Below are positions 43,153 through 54,475 of a stretch of DNA of 64,000 nt, in pieces. Origin of the DNA: Glandiceps talaboti (taxonomy: Eukaryota > Hemichordata > Enteropneusta > Spengelidae). The stretch is from the NCBI RefSeq assembly GCF_964340395.1, contig NC_135554.1:18904092-18968091 (forward strand). The letters are read 5' to 3'. The notes under the pieces were generated by a model. That model was not told the DNA's origin and made no database searches. It worked only from the letters and a program-made list of their open reading frames with translations. Both the position numbers and the translations under genes were made by a program. Numbering within the stretch: position 1 is the first letter of the stretch; each line of letters begins with the position of its first letter.

Positions 43153-45354
43153 ATGGAGAACACAAACAGTGTGTGCAGTTTGAATAACTTTGGAGATCAG
43201 ACTATGCTGCAAGAACCAGAACGTCCTGACGTTGTTGAACAAAGGTAAAAAAACACATAGCTTAAACATAATTTCATGTACATGTAATAATCAAGAGTGT
43301 ATGCACACTTTGCCTGTGAAGCAAACAATGAATTATGGAAAATACCATATTTCACAGTTTCATCTTTTTCTATACTTGTTTTTATAATACAAGTTTGGAC
43401 TTTACAGAAGTTTATGGCATAGATATTACAGGATCCTTCCTGAATCCATCCTGACCCATTCCTAAAAAGTATATTTAAAAAATATACATATTATGACATA
43501 ATGAAGTGTCACACAGGTCATTTGGTTTTCAAAGGTTTTAAAACTCTTCCATTGGGTGTGTCATGCTGAATGCAAAAGTAAACAAAGTTATTTTGACAAC
43601 AATTCTTTTTTTCAATTTTCCATAAATGTCAGACATGAAATAAAAATGATTGATTGAAACAATAAAAGAATAAGGTCAGATGTATTAACTACAATCCATA
43701 GAATTACTTCAAGGGTCAGGAGGCATTCTGGACAGAACGCATTCACACATTAGGTAGGATGAAGTCAGGATGGTTTCAGGAAACCTCCAAGAGGTTTCCT
43801 AAGTTAGGATAGTTTCAGAACAGGTCAGGATGTAGTTGCATCTACATGGGCCCTAAACTGCCCTAAACCCTTACTCAGGTAAGATTTTTCATGCTGTATA
43901 GATGGGGCCATTGACAGGAAATGCCTACTGTGGAATATCTAATTATCACTGAATTATATTTCTGCTGACTTGGTAAAGTGATATTTTGCTTGGGGCATGA
44001 CTTCCTTTTTGCACTGACGTCTTTCTGCTTGACTGTCTGTTTCATTACTGTGGAGTTAGCTTACTGAAATGACTGAATCATTCTTAAGCAACAAGACAGT
44101 AAAGTGGTGTAAAGTGATGCTGTTTTCATTTACACTCTTGATCTTGTAATTGTCAATCAAGTTGGCAAGGAATTTGATTTATATGATAATTGTGTATTCA
44201 ATTTTTACACTTTTAATGTTTGAACTGCAGACTATAGCATAGAGATAGCAGCACAACTAAGTTCAACAACAGAACTGAGGTCAAATTGGTCAATATTCAT
44301 GTGTAGTTGACAGCCTGTAATACTTTGGAATAAGTTTTCATGACAGAAAGAGCTGAAATAAATTCCTTGCATAAATAAAGTATTCAGCGGTATGTCTGTA
44401 TTACATTTCAGTAATCCAATTGAATCAGCAGCACTACCAGATAATGAAATGTCTGGGCTTGGTCATGTGCATGGTTCAAACACTACTGGTACTAGTCAAG
44501 CCATGGCATACCCAGTTACTAGTAGGGAGATGCTACAAACTGCTGCACAGACCCTGATAGAAGACATTAATGCTAAGAGAAAGAGAGATACAACACTGTT
44601 GACAGATTTCAAGAAAAATATAGAAATGCAGGTATGTGTCAACTGAAATAATTCTTAAATGCAGGAGTTTTACCAAAAAATGGTGGTAAGAAACTAGCTA
44701 GACTGAGAGATCAGCTGTTGTAAGCACTGTTATTCACCCCTAAGGGAAGGGATGAGGATGGCGATGAATTTTACAGGAACTTGCTAGGAACTTTTCTAGG
44801 AACTTGCTAACTTATGTAAAAAAATAAAGTATACAACTTTTGCGCATTCTCACTGTATTTTCACTCATACTTGTCATGTTTCATAAATTATGCTGCATTT
44901 CCATTTGCTTTGATTGTAAATGTGCAGCCACAGAGAATACCACAAGCAGTCATACAAATTCTCCAAACATGGCACACTGGCACTCACTCATGTAGTCCAA
45001 TATCATGGAGTTCTGTTGGCATAGTAGTGTTTTGTCACATAAAGCATTATTAAGAAGTTATACATTTGATTAGATAGGACAGAAAATCTGCAAAACCATA
45101 TAATATTCTGTTTTCAATGTAAATTCATGAATGTCCATTCCTGAGTCACACAATATGTCTGTATTCAACAGGTATCTAATTCATGTGGTGTACTGGAGCA
45201 AACATTGTACCAGACCTACCAACACAATGGAACAGTCATACAAGAGAAGCTTCAGGAATTGTTTGCTATTTTGGACAGAATTGCTACGTTGGAGGCTGAA
45301 CTTGATGAATTCAAGCATGCCCTGGGACTACTGTATAAAGATATTTCAGTCTGA
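43153..45354 (+). CDS. SYCE2: Synaptonemal complex central element protein 2, complete, 164 aa
   Basis: SYCE2 builds the central element of the synaptonemal complex with TEX12 and SYCE1, holding paired meiotic chromosomes. Coding exons are 43153-43244, 44412-44631 and 45172-45354; phases agree and the stop is TGA at 45352-45354. The recognisable region is residues about 65-164: AQTLIEDINAKRKRDTTLLT, then LEQTLYQTYQHNGTVIQEKL and LEAELDEFKHALGLLYKDIS. These align with the human protein's core (ELIENINKSRQKD, IYQIYNDHNKIIQEKLQEF, LYKD-type end), as recalled from memory. The core is a long amphipathic helix; residues 1-60 are low in structure. The protein ends just after the core, lacking the long tail of the human protein (about 218 aa). 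The ATG at 43153 is the first in frame after the inferred UTR splice. Confidence 0.88.
43430..43805. mobile_element. Possible diverged inverted-repeat element in SYCE2 intron 1
   Basis: TTCCTGAATCCATCCTGAC near 43437 is inverted as GTCAGGATGGTTTCAGGAA near 43766, about 80% matched over 30 bp. Further CAGGAT repeats follow to 43831. No coding content or target duplication was seen. Confidence 0.35.
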
Positions 45355-45451
45355 AATCTGAAAGTTAAGCTGTGTTCCAATATCTTGGTTAAAAATACAA
45401 AATATGTGACTTACCTAATATGTATATTTGAAGTCAGATTAGTACTTGATC

Positions 45452-45457
45452 AATAAA
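45452..45457 (+). terminator. Polyadenylation signal of SYCE2
   Basis: AATAAA lies 98 bp after the stop codon, followed about 10 bases later by a TG-containing stretch. Confidence 0.7.
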
Positions 45458-45779
45458 AGTTGCAATGTGAAAAGAATGCCGCTTGGCAATAAGGAACTTG
45501 CAATCCAGACTGAGCACGCTCAGATGCAAACAAAGGACAGTGGGATTATCTGTGGTTATCGTAGTACTTAATCTGGAGCTACCGATAAAAAACCCTCACA
45601 CAATGATCAGGGTAACTATGCATTGATTATTTGTGGTTACAAACAATGTCACAGCATATTGTTTACAATACCAATTTATTAGTATTTATTATTACATGTG
45701 GTATAATTATATTATTCCCCAATATTTCTCTTCATTCGGCTTTATTAAGGCTATTCCCCTTATTTGAATATATGTATAT

Positions 45780-46075
45780 GAGCTGTCCTTTGGGGTGCGT
45801 TTTCTAGTCCTTTGGTCTAAAATGGGGTCTGTTTTTTCAAGCTGAAGAGTTAAACATGGGGTCCACTTTGCATTATTTTCGATTTTGCTTGGTCTAAAAT
45901 GAGGTCCATTGTCCTTTACCAAACCATACCTGCCATTAATTGCCCCAAAGTTTTGCCTCCTCAGGAAAATATATTTTGTCTAAACTTTCAGCTTTTAAAA
46001 ATCTGTAATGGTCTAAAATGGGGTATTGGTTTTTGGTCAAAGTGGGTCTAAAATGGGATCTGGGTTTTCCAGCAC
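45780..46075. repeat. Degenerate repeat of a GGTCTAAAATGGGGT phrase
   Basis: The phrase recurs at least four times with small changes (near 45815, 45892, 46010 and 46045) at irregular spacing. It is probably an old minisatellite or a transposon remnant; no coding frame is supported. Confidence 0.55.
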
Positions 46076-46729
46076 TGGCCACACACCCCTACCAGAGCTG
46101 GCCAGTGGTAGCACCCCCTGGCCCATAAGCTAAGTAAATGAGTGATTAAAGGAGAGTCCACAACAATGAATGTTTCAGTCTAGCTCTCTCCCTTCTCATC
46201 TCACAGTCTCTCTGAATGTCTACTTTTAGGGAAAAAATGAGAGAAAGAAAGGTTTGATAGATAAAGATTTTATTGTCACTATGAATAATTTTTATTTACA
46301 ATTTCCGTATACTTTATCAGAATTTTCAAATTTTCTCTAAATATATTCTCAAAAAAGAAAACAATCACTACAATACGAATACTACAAAATGACAACGATA
46401 TCCACAAATACTAATGCCCAAATTCTCTTGTAGACATGCATTTTATCAGCAGTAATAATACTTGAAATATATAAAATATAATTTTAAAAAATAAACAAAA
46501 CATGCATGTTTTGACTAAATAGCACCCCCTAGTGGTACAAAATGGAAAATGACCCAAATTTAGCATTTTCTTCTTGACTAAAACATCTAGACATTTATTG
46601 AAGTTGGATATTTAAACACAGACAGTAGATTTTAAAATATTACATGCATTACTTTATACTGTAATGATTTTTTCACTGGAAGCCCAAGACAGTAATGCAG
46701 TTCACCTATGATGATATCTCACTCATCAT
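46076..46729. other. Gene-free spacer
   Basis: AT-rich, with no exon, RNA gene or clear element recognised. Confidence 0.45.
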
Positions 46730-47118
46730 TCATGTAGAGAATACACCTCAGAAATAAACTGTTTAAACTTTCGCCGTCAATTTGTTCACAAAAACTACAA
46801 TCTTTTCTAGTATTCAATGTTAAAATTGATTTAAAAAAATTAAGGGTTGCTGCACAAATTTTTTAAACAGAGGTCAAAATGACATCAAAATGTAGTCATT
46901 TTAACGTCCAAATGGCTACCAAATACTGTATTAACTTAAAAGAAGTATATCAAAATAAACAATTGATGGTTTCCTTGAAAGCAAGATGATGAACCCCAAA
47001 ATTTATTTGTTATTTCAAAATGACCAGGGACAAGCTTTCATATGGAAAAGTTTGGCAAGATTTAAGAACTCTGAATTTCTGAGTAATTTGTACCTGAGGC
47101 ACATTCAACGTTATATAT
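46730..47118. mobile_element. MITE family 1, older copy
   Basis: The left end (GAGAATACACCTCAGAAATA) and the inverted right end (GAATGTGCCTCAGGTAC) are related. Internal phrases AACTGTTTAAACTTTCGCCG, AATGGCTACCAAATACTG and TTATTTCAAAATGACCAGG follow the order seen in the copies at 15093 and 19632. The flanking TTAA sites are degraded, so this insertion is older. Confidence 0.55.
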
Positions 47119-47573
47119 CAGTTCACTATTTCAATTACAAAGATCGGGTAGAACCAACCCAAGAAACCTGAATTCTTTATGTACATTGTATAAAGGTATT
47201 GGTACATTTATTGCACAGTGCAAAGCAGTGGTAAGATTGTTAACTCACTCAATCTTTGCTTCCAAAATGATGTTGTAAGGGTATATATGAACCATAAACC
47301 AGACTTTGTCATGTCTCACAATCAATGTGTTATAAAGAGGTTGCAGTGAATCAATAGACATTTTTCTAAAGTGAACAGAAAAAATTCAGAAGTGAAAATT
47401 CATGCAGTGAAATCTGTAATTTCTCAAAAATTACACGCACCCAAATTATTGCACTGTTTTACATCATAGAAGGAAAAAACTATACAATTTCATTTTTTTT
47501 AAAGAACAAAAGAGTTAAATATTCAGCTATCATTTTATTTTTTATGTTCTTAAAATATTTTCAACCTGTATTA

Positions 47574-47949
47574 TTAGTCTTGGTTACCCAGCCTCTTGCC
47601 ACTGGGGGCTTTGCCTACGACACCACCCTAAACAAAAGTCTGGGGAAACCACGTTCCAACTACCCCGCGGAAGTCACACTGTACATTTCTTCCAAGCATA
47701 AAAAAATGGGCTTACGAGGCCTGTCTGTTGTAATTAATATATATCAGTCACTTGAGAAGTGATAATCTGTAGCGAAGGTACCCAAATTGTTCAGCCTGCA
47801 ATGTTGGATGTGAAGTATTCCCCATGATGCACTGCTCCAGAGGCTACTTCCTGTGCAGTTGAATTGAAATCTCATTTCCCCAAACTCTCATTTGGGGTGG
47901 TCTCATAGGCAGAGCCCCCAATGGTGAGAGGCTGGGTAACCAAGACTAA
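47574..47949. mobile_element. MITE with ~70-bp terminal inverted repeats
   Basis: The left end TTAGTCTTGGTTACCCAGCC recurs inverted at the right end (GGCTGGGTAACCAAGACTAA). Similarity extends about 70 bp inward with scattered changes. The element is 376 bp and has no transposase. No clear target-site duplication is visible, so the superfamily is open. An open frame at 47544-47762 falls inside it and is not a gene. Confidence 0.75.
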
Positions 47950-48014
47950 CTATATTTCCAGCTTTTTGCAATTCTCCTTACAAATGGAGGATATGAGAGA
48001 TTGAAGGCAATATG

Positions 48015-48228
48015 CCATAAACACAATCTGATTAAAATCCGATGTGGTGAAAGCGGCTAAATGCTTTACCTCTACTTCCATCATTTTATGTCATTTATTT
48101 TTGTTCTGAGTGATCGCCATGGTGATCACTCGGAACAAAAACAAACGACACAAAACGATGGAAGTACAGGTAAATAAAGCATTTAGCCGCTTTCACCACA
48201 TCGGATTTTAATCAGATTGCCATAAACA
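48015..48228. mobile_element. Palindromic MITE with 9-bp target duplication (Mutator-like), copy 1
   Basis: The element itself is 48024-48219 (196 bp). It starts CAATCTGATTAAAATCCGAT and ends with the inverse; the two halves are inverted repeats almost throughout, around a centre near GATCGCCATGGTGATC. The 9-bp direct repeat CCATAAACA flanks it at 48015-48023 and 48220-48228. Nine-base duplications are characteristic of Mutator-like elements. It is non-coding and presumably mobilised in trans. Confidence 0.85.
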
Positions 48229-48700
48229 CTGAGGCTACCTCTGTGTTGGTTACCAGAGATATTATATGTAACAGAAACAAAGAGCTTCACAGACACTGGG
48301 TGGCTGTGATCATCAATACTTGTATTTTGTCTCTCTCTTGTACAGTAACTGCTGCTGTGTTGTGTTTTAATCAGTTACTTGAGAAAGTCTGAATGTTAAA
48401 CTTTTTAATGATAACTTTAAACCAAAAAAAAACCAGAAGATTAAAAAATTGGCATCACACTAGTATATCAGTTCATGGCCAGTCTAGGAAAATGGAAATA
48501 CTTCTTTCTCACTTCCTGTAAACTATAACAATGACTGATTCTTAGTTGTAAGTTTTCTACCTTTTCACTGTGGAAGGAACGCAAGGTACCCAGTACTGAC
48601 ACTTACATCACCTTAGGTGAGAGGTCATGACCCCTGTTGTGGGTCATGGCATCATTCTGAGATGAAGACAGCTGTTGAAATATTGGAAGTAGATGATAAT

Positions 48701-48706
48701 TTTATT
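48701..48706 (-). terminator. Polyadenylation signal of the FAM151-like gene
   Basis: TTTATT on the + strand reads AATAAA on the gene strand, 67 bp beyond the stop codon at 48773-48775. Confidence 0.65.
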
Positions 48707-48772
48707 GTATTGTTATTGATGAAAGTTTTGCTGAAGTTTTGTGATTGTAGATATCTACAAAAAATAACGGAA

Positions 48773-51700
48773 TTATTTGATCACAAGGTTTTCCACAAGA
48801 ACAGCATAAATACTACTGCTACCATTGACTGTGACATAAAATACTTCATCTGTTGTAGAATCATAAGGCACAGTAAGAGGAAGTTGAATATGATGATCCA
48901 CTTCAAGTGTACCACCATCACAGTTAACTAATTTGACATTCATTGTAATCGCCGTTTCTTCACCCATATCAACAATGTGAAAATAGTAACATTCATTTGA
49001 TGGTATGTGTGCTTTTGCCTCCATGCCGTATTTTCCAGCTTTTTGTAGGTTAACCGAAGATATTCGTAGTTCTCCATCACTACCTATTTCTGCTTTGACC
49101 CCTCGTATTTGGTCAGGGGACATCGAGTCAATGCCTGAACTACGAATGTAGATTTCTATCTTTGCTTTTTCCGTTTTTTCTGTAGTACTTACAAACTGCA
49201 CCATTCCTGAGATGTCTACTCTTTTGTCAGGTTCCATCTCAGCTTGGTATTGTACTTTGGTTGTTAGCCAGCTGTGTGGTCCAACAAATGCTATCACCTC
49301 AGCTCCAAGGAATACATATGATTTTGTGTCAAATGGTTGTGGCTGCCACAAATTTCTTTTTAATTTTTCTCCCGAAAATGTCAAACTGTTTGGTTTTGTC
49401 GACTCTAAGCCTTGTACAAATGATTCAGGGACATCATACAAAACTTTCTTTGCTTCTAGGCTCTTACGAAACACTGACAATTCAGCCATGGAGACAATAT
49501 CATACTCTCCAGTCCAAATAGTTATGGTGAATTTACTGGATAAACTGACCAACCATTTCATCTGACGTATGGAATGACTGGCAAAAATAGCCCTAACAGC
49601 AAATGTGATTGGTTGCTGGATTCTTGTACAATACTTTGCCATGTCAATCACACTTGGCCAATCATAGGCCAGCATTAGGGAATCTCTCTGCCACCTTGTT
49701 GCCCATCCTAGGGATACGGTTGACTGTGGTAGATACTTGCCGGCAGAGCTGATGAAGTTGACACCATTTATTATCTGACTAGCATCACCGTTAGGTCCAA
49801 TCAAAATATCAGCGTGCAAGATAACAGGTGCATGTAGTTGGAACTGTAGTCCTTCAAATACTTTAAAAGCTCGGTCAATGACATCAGAATCGTGAAATGT
49901 TACATGGATAGCTTTATTTGTGTATTTAGATATTTTGTCCAACCAGTCTGATAGAGTGATATCACTGACTATTACTTTTGGTTTTGCCATTATTGGAATG
50001 GTTCCTTTCTGACCGGGTTCTCCCAGCAGCTTCACGTCACCTGAGATGACCATTGTGACATCATCTAAAATCAAGAAAAAATGAATGAATTTATATGATA
50101 CGAGTAAAATTTCCAAAAGAAAACTAAAATGCTAATTTTTTGTTTGGTGTCTCAGAAATGACTGTGCATACACATGTATATAGCACTAGCCTACCTGTCG
50201 ACTCAAAGGACTAGCACTACTACGCTATTTGCTATCCTATAAACTGATAATTTGATTTTGAATTTTGCTGACTTTTCTTGTCTACGGTGATAGTATAGCT
50301 GTGTTCCACTGGGACTGACAGGTCTATAATCTCCACCCCGCCACACACATAATACGTGGATGAGTGAAAAATCAAAATGTCTGTTAGGATAACAGAATAG
50401 TGTGGTAGCGATAGTCCTTGAAGTCTACAGCAACAGGAAGGCTACAGTTGGGATAGCAGAATAGTGTAGTAGTGATAGTCCTTAAAGGTAGACTAGCATA
50501 ATTTTATGTAAAAAAATGTATATGTCATTGATCACTTTAATTAATCTAAAGATGAAAATAATTCAGAGGAAAAATATCAAATTATATCATTATTTTTCTG
50601 TGTACATTTTCAATTGCATGGCGATAAATTTGATAATGCTACACCATTCTACAATAAATAAGACTAGTAACAGCTGTTTGCGTAGTTCATATCAAATGTA
50701 TACAGATAAGTACAGGTTGTATCCCATAAATTCGTCTTTGCATGTTCATGGTTGTTGGTATTTGTTTATTTCTACTCTTTAGATAATGATAAAATAAAAC
50801 TGTTTCTATCCAGAAACCAGCAAACCAAAACAAGTTGGGGAGGGGGGGGGGGTGATTGAGGTGAAGATAAGGTAAGAAAAGGATAGTTTTTACTGAATTG
50901 AATCTAGACAATAATCAACAGTGAATTGAGCAGTGACAATTTTATAATACTTACTGGCCATTGCTAGACGTAAGTCAGTTTTTGAATTAACAAAATGTGA
51001 CCACATGAGGTACAAACCATCTTCCTGAATTGATGGGAAATATTGTAAGAGACAGGTATCTGTGTGACTTCGCATGCCATCTTCACCGTCTTCCATTGTC
51101 GGTGGTAACCTCATCCGATCTGCCAAGAAAAGTATCCATGTCAGATAACCACTACTTATGAAATCTGCACTCAGAAGCAGATTACATTTTCCTAAATTCT
51201 CATTTTTACTTATTGCTATGTCTGCATATATATATGATCTATAAGCAATAACCCCCCCCCCCCCCCCCCGGGAGATGGAATATGTATACCCCAAAGGTAT
51301 GTTCATTTGACGATAAACATGTACCAGGGTGAGTGAGTGCGTACGTATATGGAGTCAACTGGTCAAAACCAAATGGTACACTCGCCTCGGGGGTAATTAA
51401 TTTATTGCTGTTATTTTATACTAGTACATGTATATTGAAATTTGCAGTGAAAGTTTAAAAATGAGGAAACAAATTAAGTTTAATAGCTTGGGAGTGAAAA
51501 TCTGATGCGGTATAGAGTTAGTTTTCAGTATCAATAGTTATACAGGCAAGCATATATTTGGGATTTCTGCAACTCGCATCTCTGCAGTATCGCTTTCAAT
51601 AACATGACTTCGTCAACAACTAATATAACAGGAATTTTTTTTAAAAAATGAAAAATTCGGTAAATGAGTCTAACCTTTAAACTCTTCTAGGAATGGATCC

Positions 51701-53683
51701 ACCTCTATTAATTTGGTGTCTTCCCCTGTTGATTAAACAAAATGCATTGGATTAATTTGTCAATATCATTCCTATTTTTATGATCAGAGGACAGACAGTC
51801 ACAAACATCTATATAGTTTCGCTTCTTCTGCTTGCACAGATTCAGATCACTACTTGTGTAAGACACAGGTATCACGCAAAAAACGCGTGCTCCTTGATTT
51901 TCTCCGAAGGTCCTTTCAAATTACCTTCATAGAATTCTACATGTAAGCTACGTCAGAAGTCTGGATAACGGGACGAAAAGTCAAGTCATACAAAAATGGG
52001 CATCGATTGCAGAATAAAACAATGCAAGGGCAAAATTAAAATTTTGTTGGCCGAAAAATATACTAGTGCGAATGTCAGAAAACAGCGTAATCGTAATACA
52101 TCAACGTCGTAAACCACAGGGCTTCTTTATGGCACCGTCCGAAATGTTCCTGATACCGCCAAGAGGTATATATTCTTGTTTTGGCAATCTTTGGTTTGAC
52201 AATTTCAAGTATTAATTTCAGCCAGTAACTTATACATCTCTTTACTATAGATTTGAAAACTTGGAGGCGACCACATTCATCAAGATCAGCTTCATTTGTG
52301 CCATGACTGGGAACATCGAATATTTTCCTGAGCCATTTTCTTTTTTTCTAGCACCTCGTAATTTATTCATGTAACCGTCTGAATTTCGCATAAATAAATC
52401 ACACACAAGGGCAGTATAAATAAGTATGTTGTTCATAATTTTTAGCTCAAGTTATGGTTAATAAATATACCAAACCAAAATGGCAGATTAATTTCTTAAA
52501 TATTAAATTTAAAATGAATCGGGAACAAAACATTTGGCGGCAAAGGTGATTTGTAACGACAGACGATATCCGTAATAGAAACGTAATAGTTGCTAATACA
52601 TGTATGATAACGCAGCTGGTGGTGTCGTTTGCAAATCTAGGCAAGCTGACACACCTAGATAAATCCGAGGTTTCATGGTCGTACTGGTGTAACAGCTTAA
52701 CAGACTTGCCATTTATTTACTTCTGAAATGAGCTTATGGCCACAGAATGAATGTGTTTTTTATAGATTTATTATTCATATTTGCAGATATTAATTGCTGA
52801 TTTGTTCAGAGGCAGAAGATAGATCTGTATTGTGTATTGTTCCGCATGACAGTGGGTACAAAAAGGAGCGAATGAGCTGCAAGTCATCTGTAGACTGTAA
52901 CAATCTATTACTAAGTTACACGCGTTTATGGATAAAAAAATGACAATTGATAACTTGCACAATGTGTCGTCATATCAATTCTTAATCAGTCTTTTATTAA
53001 ACTCAGCGGTTTATACAGAATTTTAACAGCAACGTATCACCTGCATGCGTTTAATACGGAAAAGAAAACTGTGACAACAGACATGTAGCACCCCCGGGGT
53101 AGTGGCACACAATGCCGTCTAGTCCGACAGCATGATGTTGTGTACACCGAAGTTTACACGTATTCACCCGTGTGCACTTTCAGATGTACCCCTTGCAATG
53201 AAATATGGGACAAAATTATGAAATTTGCATATGCAAAAATGCAATATGTTTATCCCAGGGTGCTATTGAAAAACATTCGTCAAAGCTGTAAGTTTATCAC
53301 GTGACCACAAAGTCTATTGATCCCGCTGTGAACATTTATTATACAAGAGCAAACTTGTTGCAATAAAAAATGAATGATATGTCTAGAAAGACAAATTAAC
53401 ACGTGAACACTAGGTTATATGAGTTAATTCTGCATGATAAAGTGATTCACACACACTGCATGTACACATATTATATGAGTTATTAATTACCAGGTAACGT
53501 GATGCATACGTAAACAGTTATTCACACAAACACGTCTCACCTTTACCCTTTTTGCCTTCGCTTTGTAGAAGAGCTTCAGAGGGAAAATAAAATCAAGCTA
53601 ATTAGATTTGGACATGCACAGAAAACACACAAGTAAAACTATATTCTTATTACATATGTCTTATTACATATGTTAAATACACA

Positions 53684-53755
<72 letters not shown>

Positions 53756-53845
53756 TACATACATACATACATACATACATACATACATACATACATACTG
53801 TACATAAGAGCTTACGTACGTACGTACGTACATACATACATACAT

Positions 53846-53883
<38 letters not shown>

Positions 53884-54431
53884 GCACGCACGCACGCACG
53901 CACGCACGCACGAAAAAACATCTGGCTACAAATATCAAAACACAAAAAGGGGCGTAACAACAGTTTAAATACTTGAATCACCATGAAATAAATTCATGGC
54001 AACCGTCGCGATTTATAATAGATATACGTTGATGTGATAACGATTAGGAATTCGTAGTCATTCAACAGAGTATAAAATACTATACTATACGATACGACAT
54101 CGTTGTCACAGATGTTTATTTCACATTGGCCATAGACATTTGTATGAACTATATTACATGTAAGTGAGCTGCATTGAAATACTCGTTCTGTATAGTGCAT
54201 ATGGTGATATAGAGACCTAACACTTACACAATGGATTGCAAGCTTTACAACATTCATGATCACGTGATAAAACAATCATGTACGTCATTCTTGAGCAATG
54301 ACATGAAATTGAATATCTCGCACGACGTAATTGAACTGAAAATGGATGTAAATTCCACATTAGGGTTCTACGATCTTCGTAATTTCAATATATTTTAAAT
54401 TATTAGACCACTAAACGAACAATATTTACTA

Positions 54432-54475
<44 letters not shown>

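Noticed and set aside
47544-47762. 72-residue open frame on the + strand
   Set aside because: It lies within the terminal inverted repeat and interior of a MITE.
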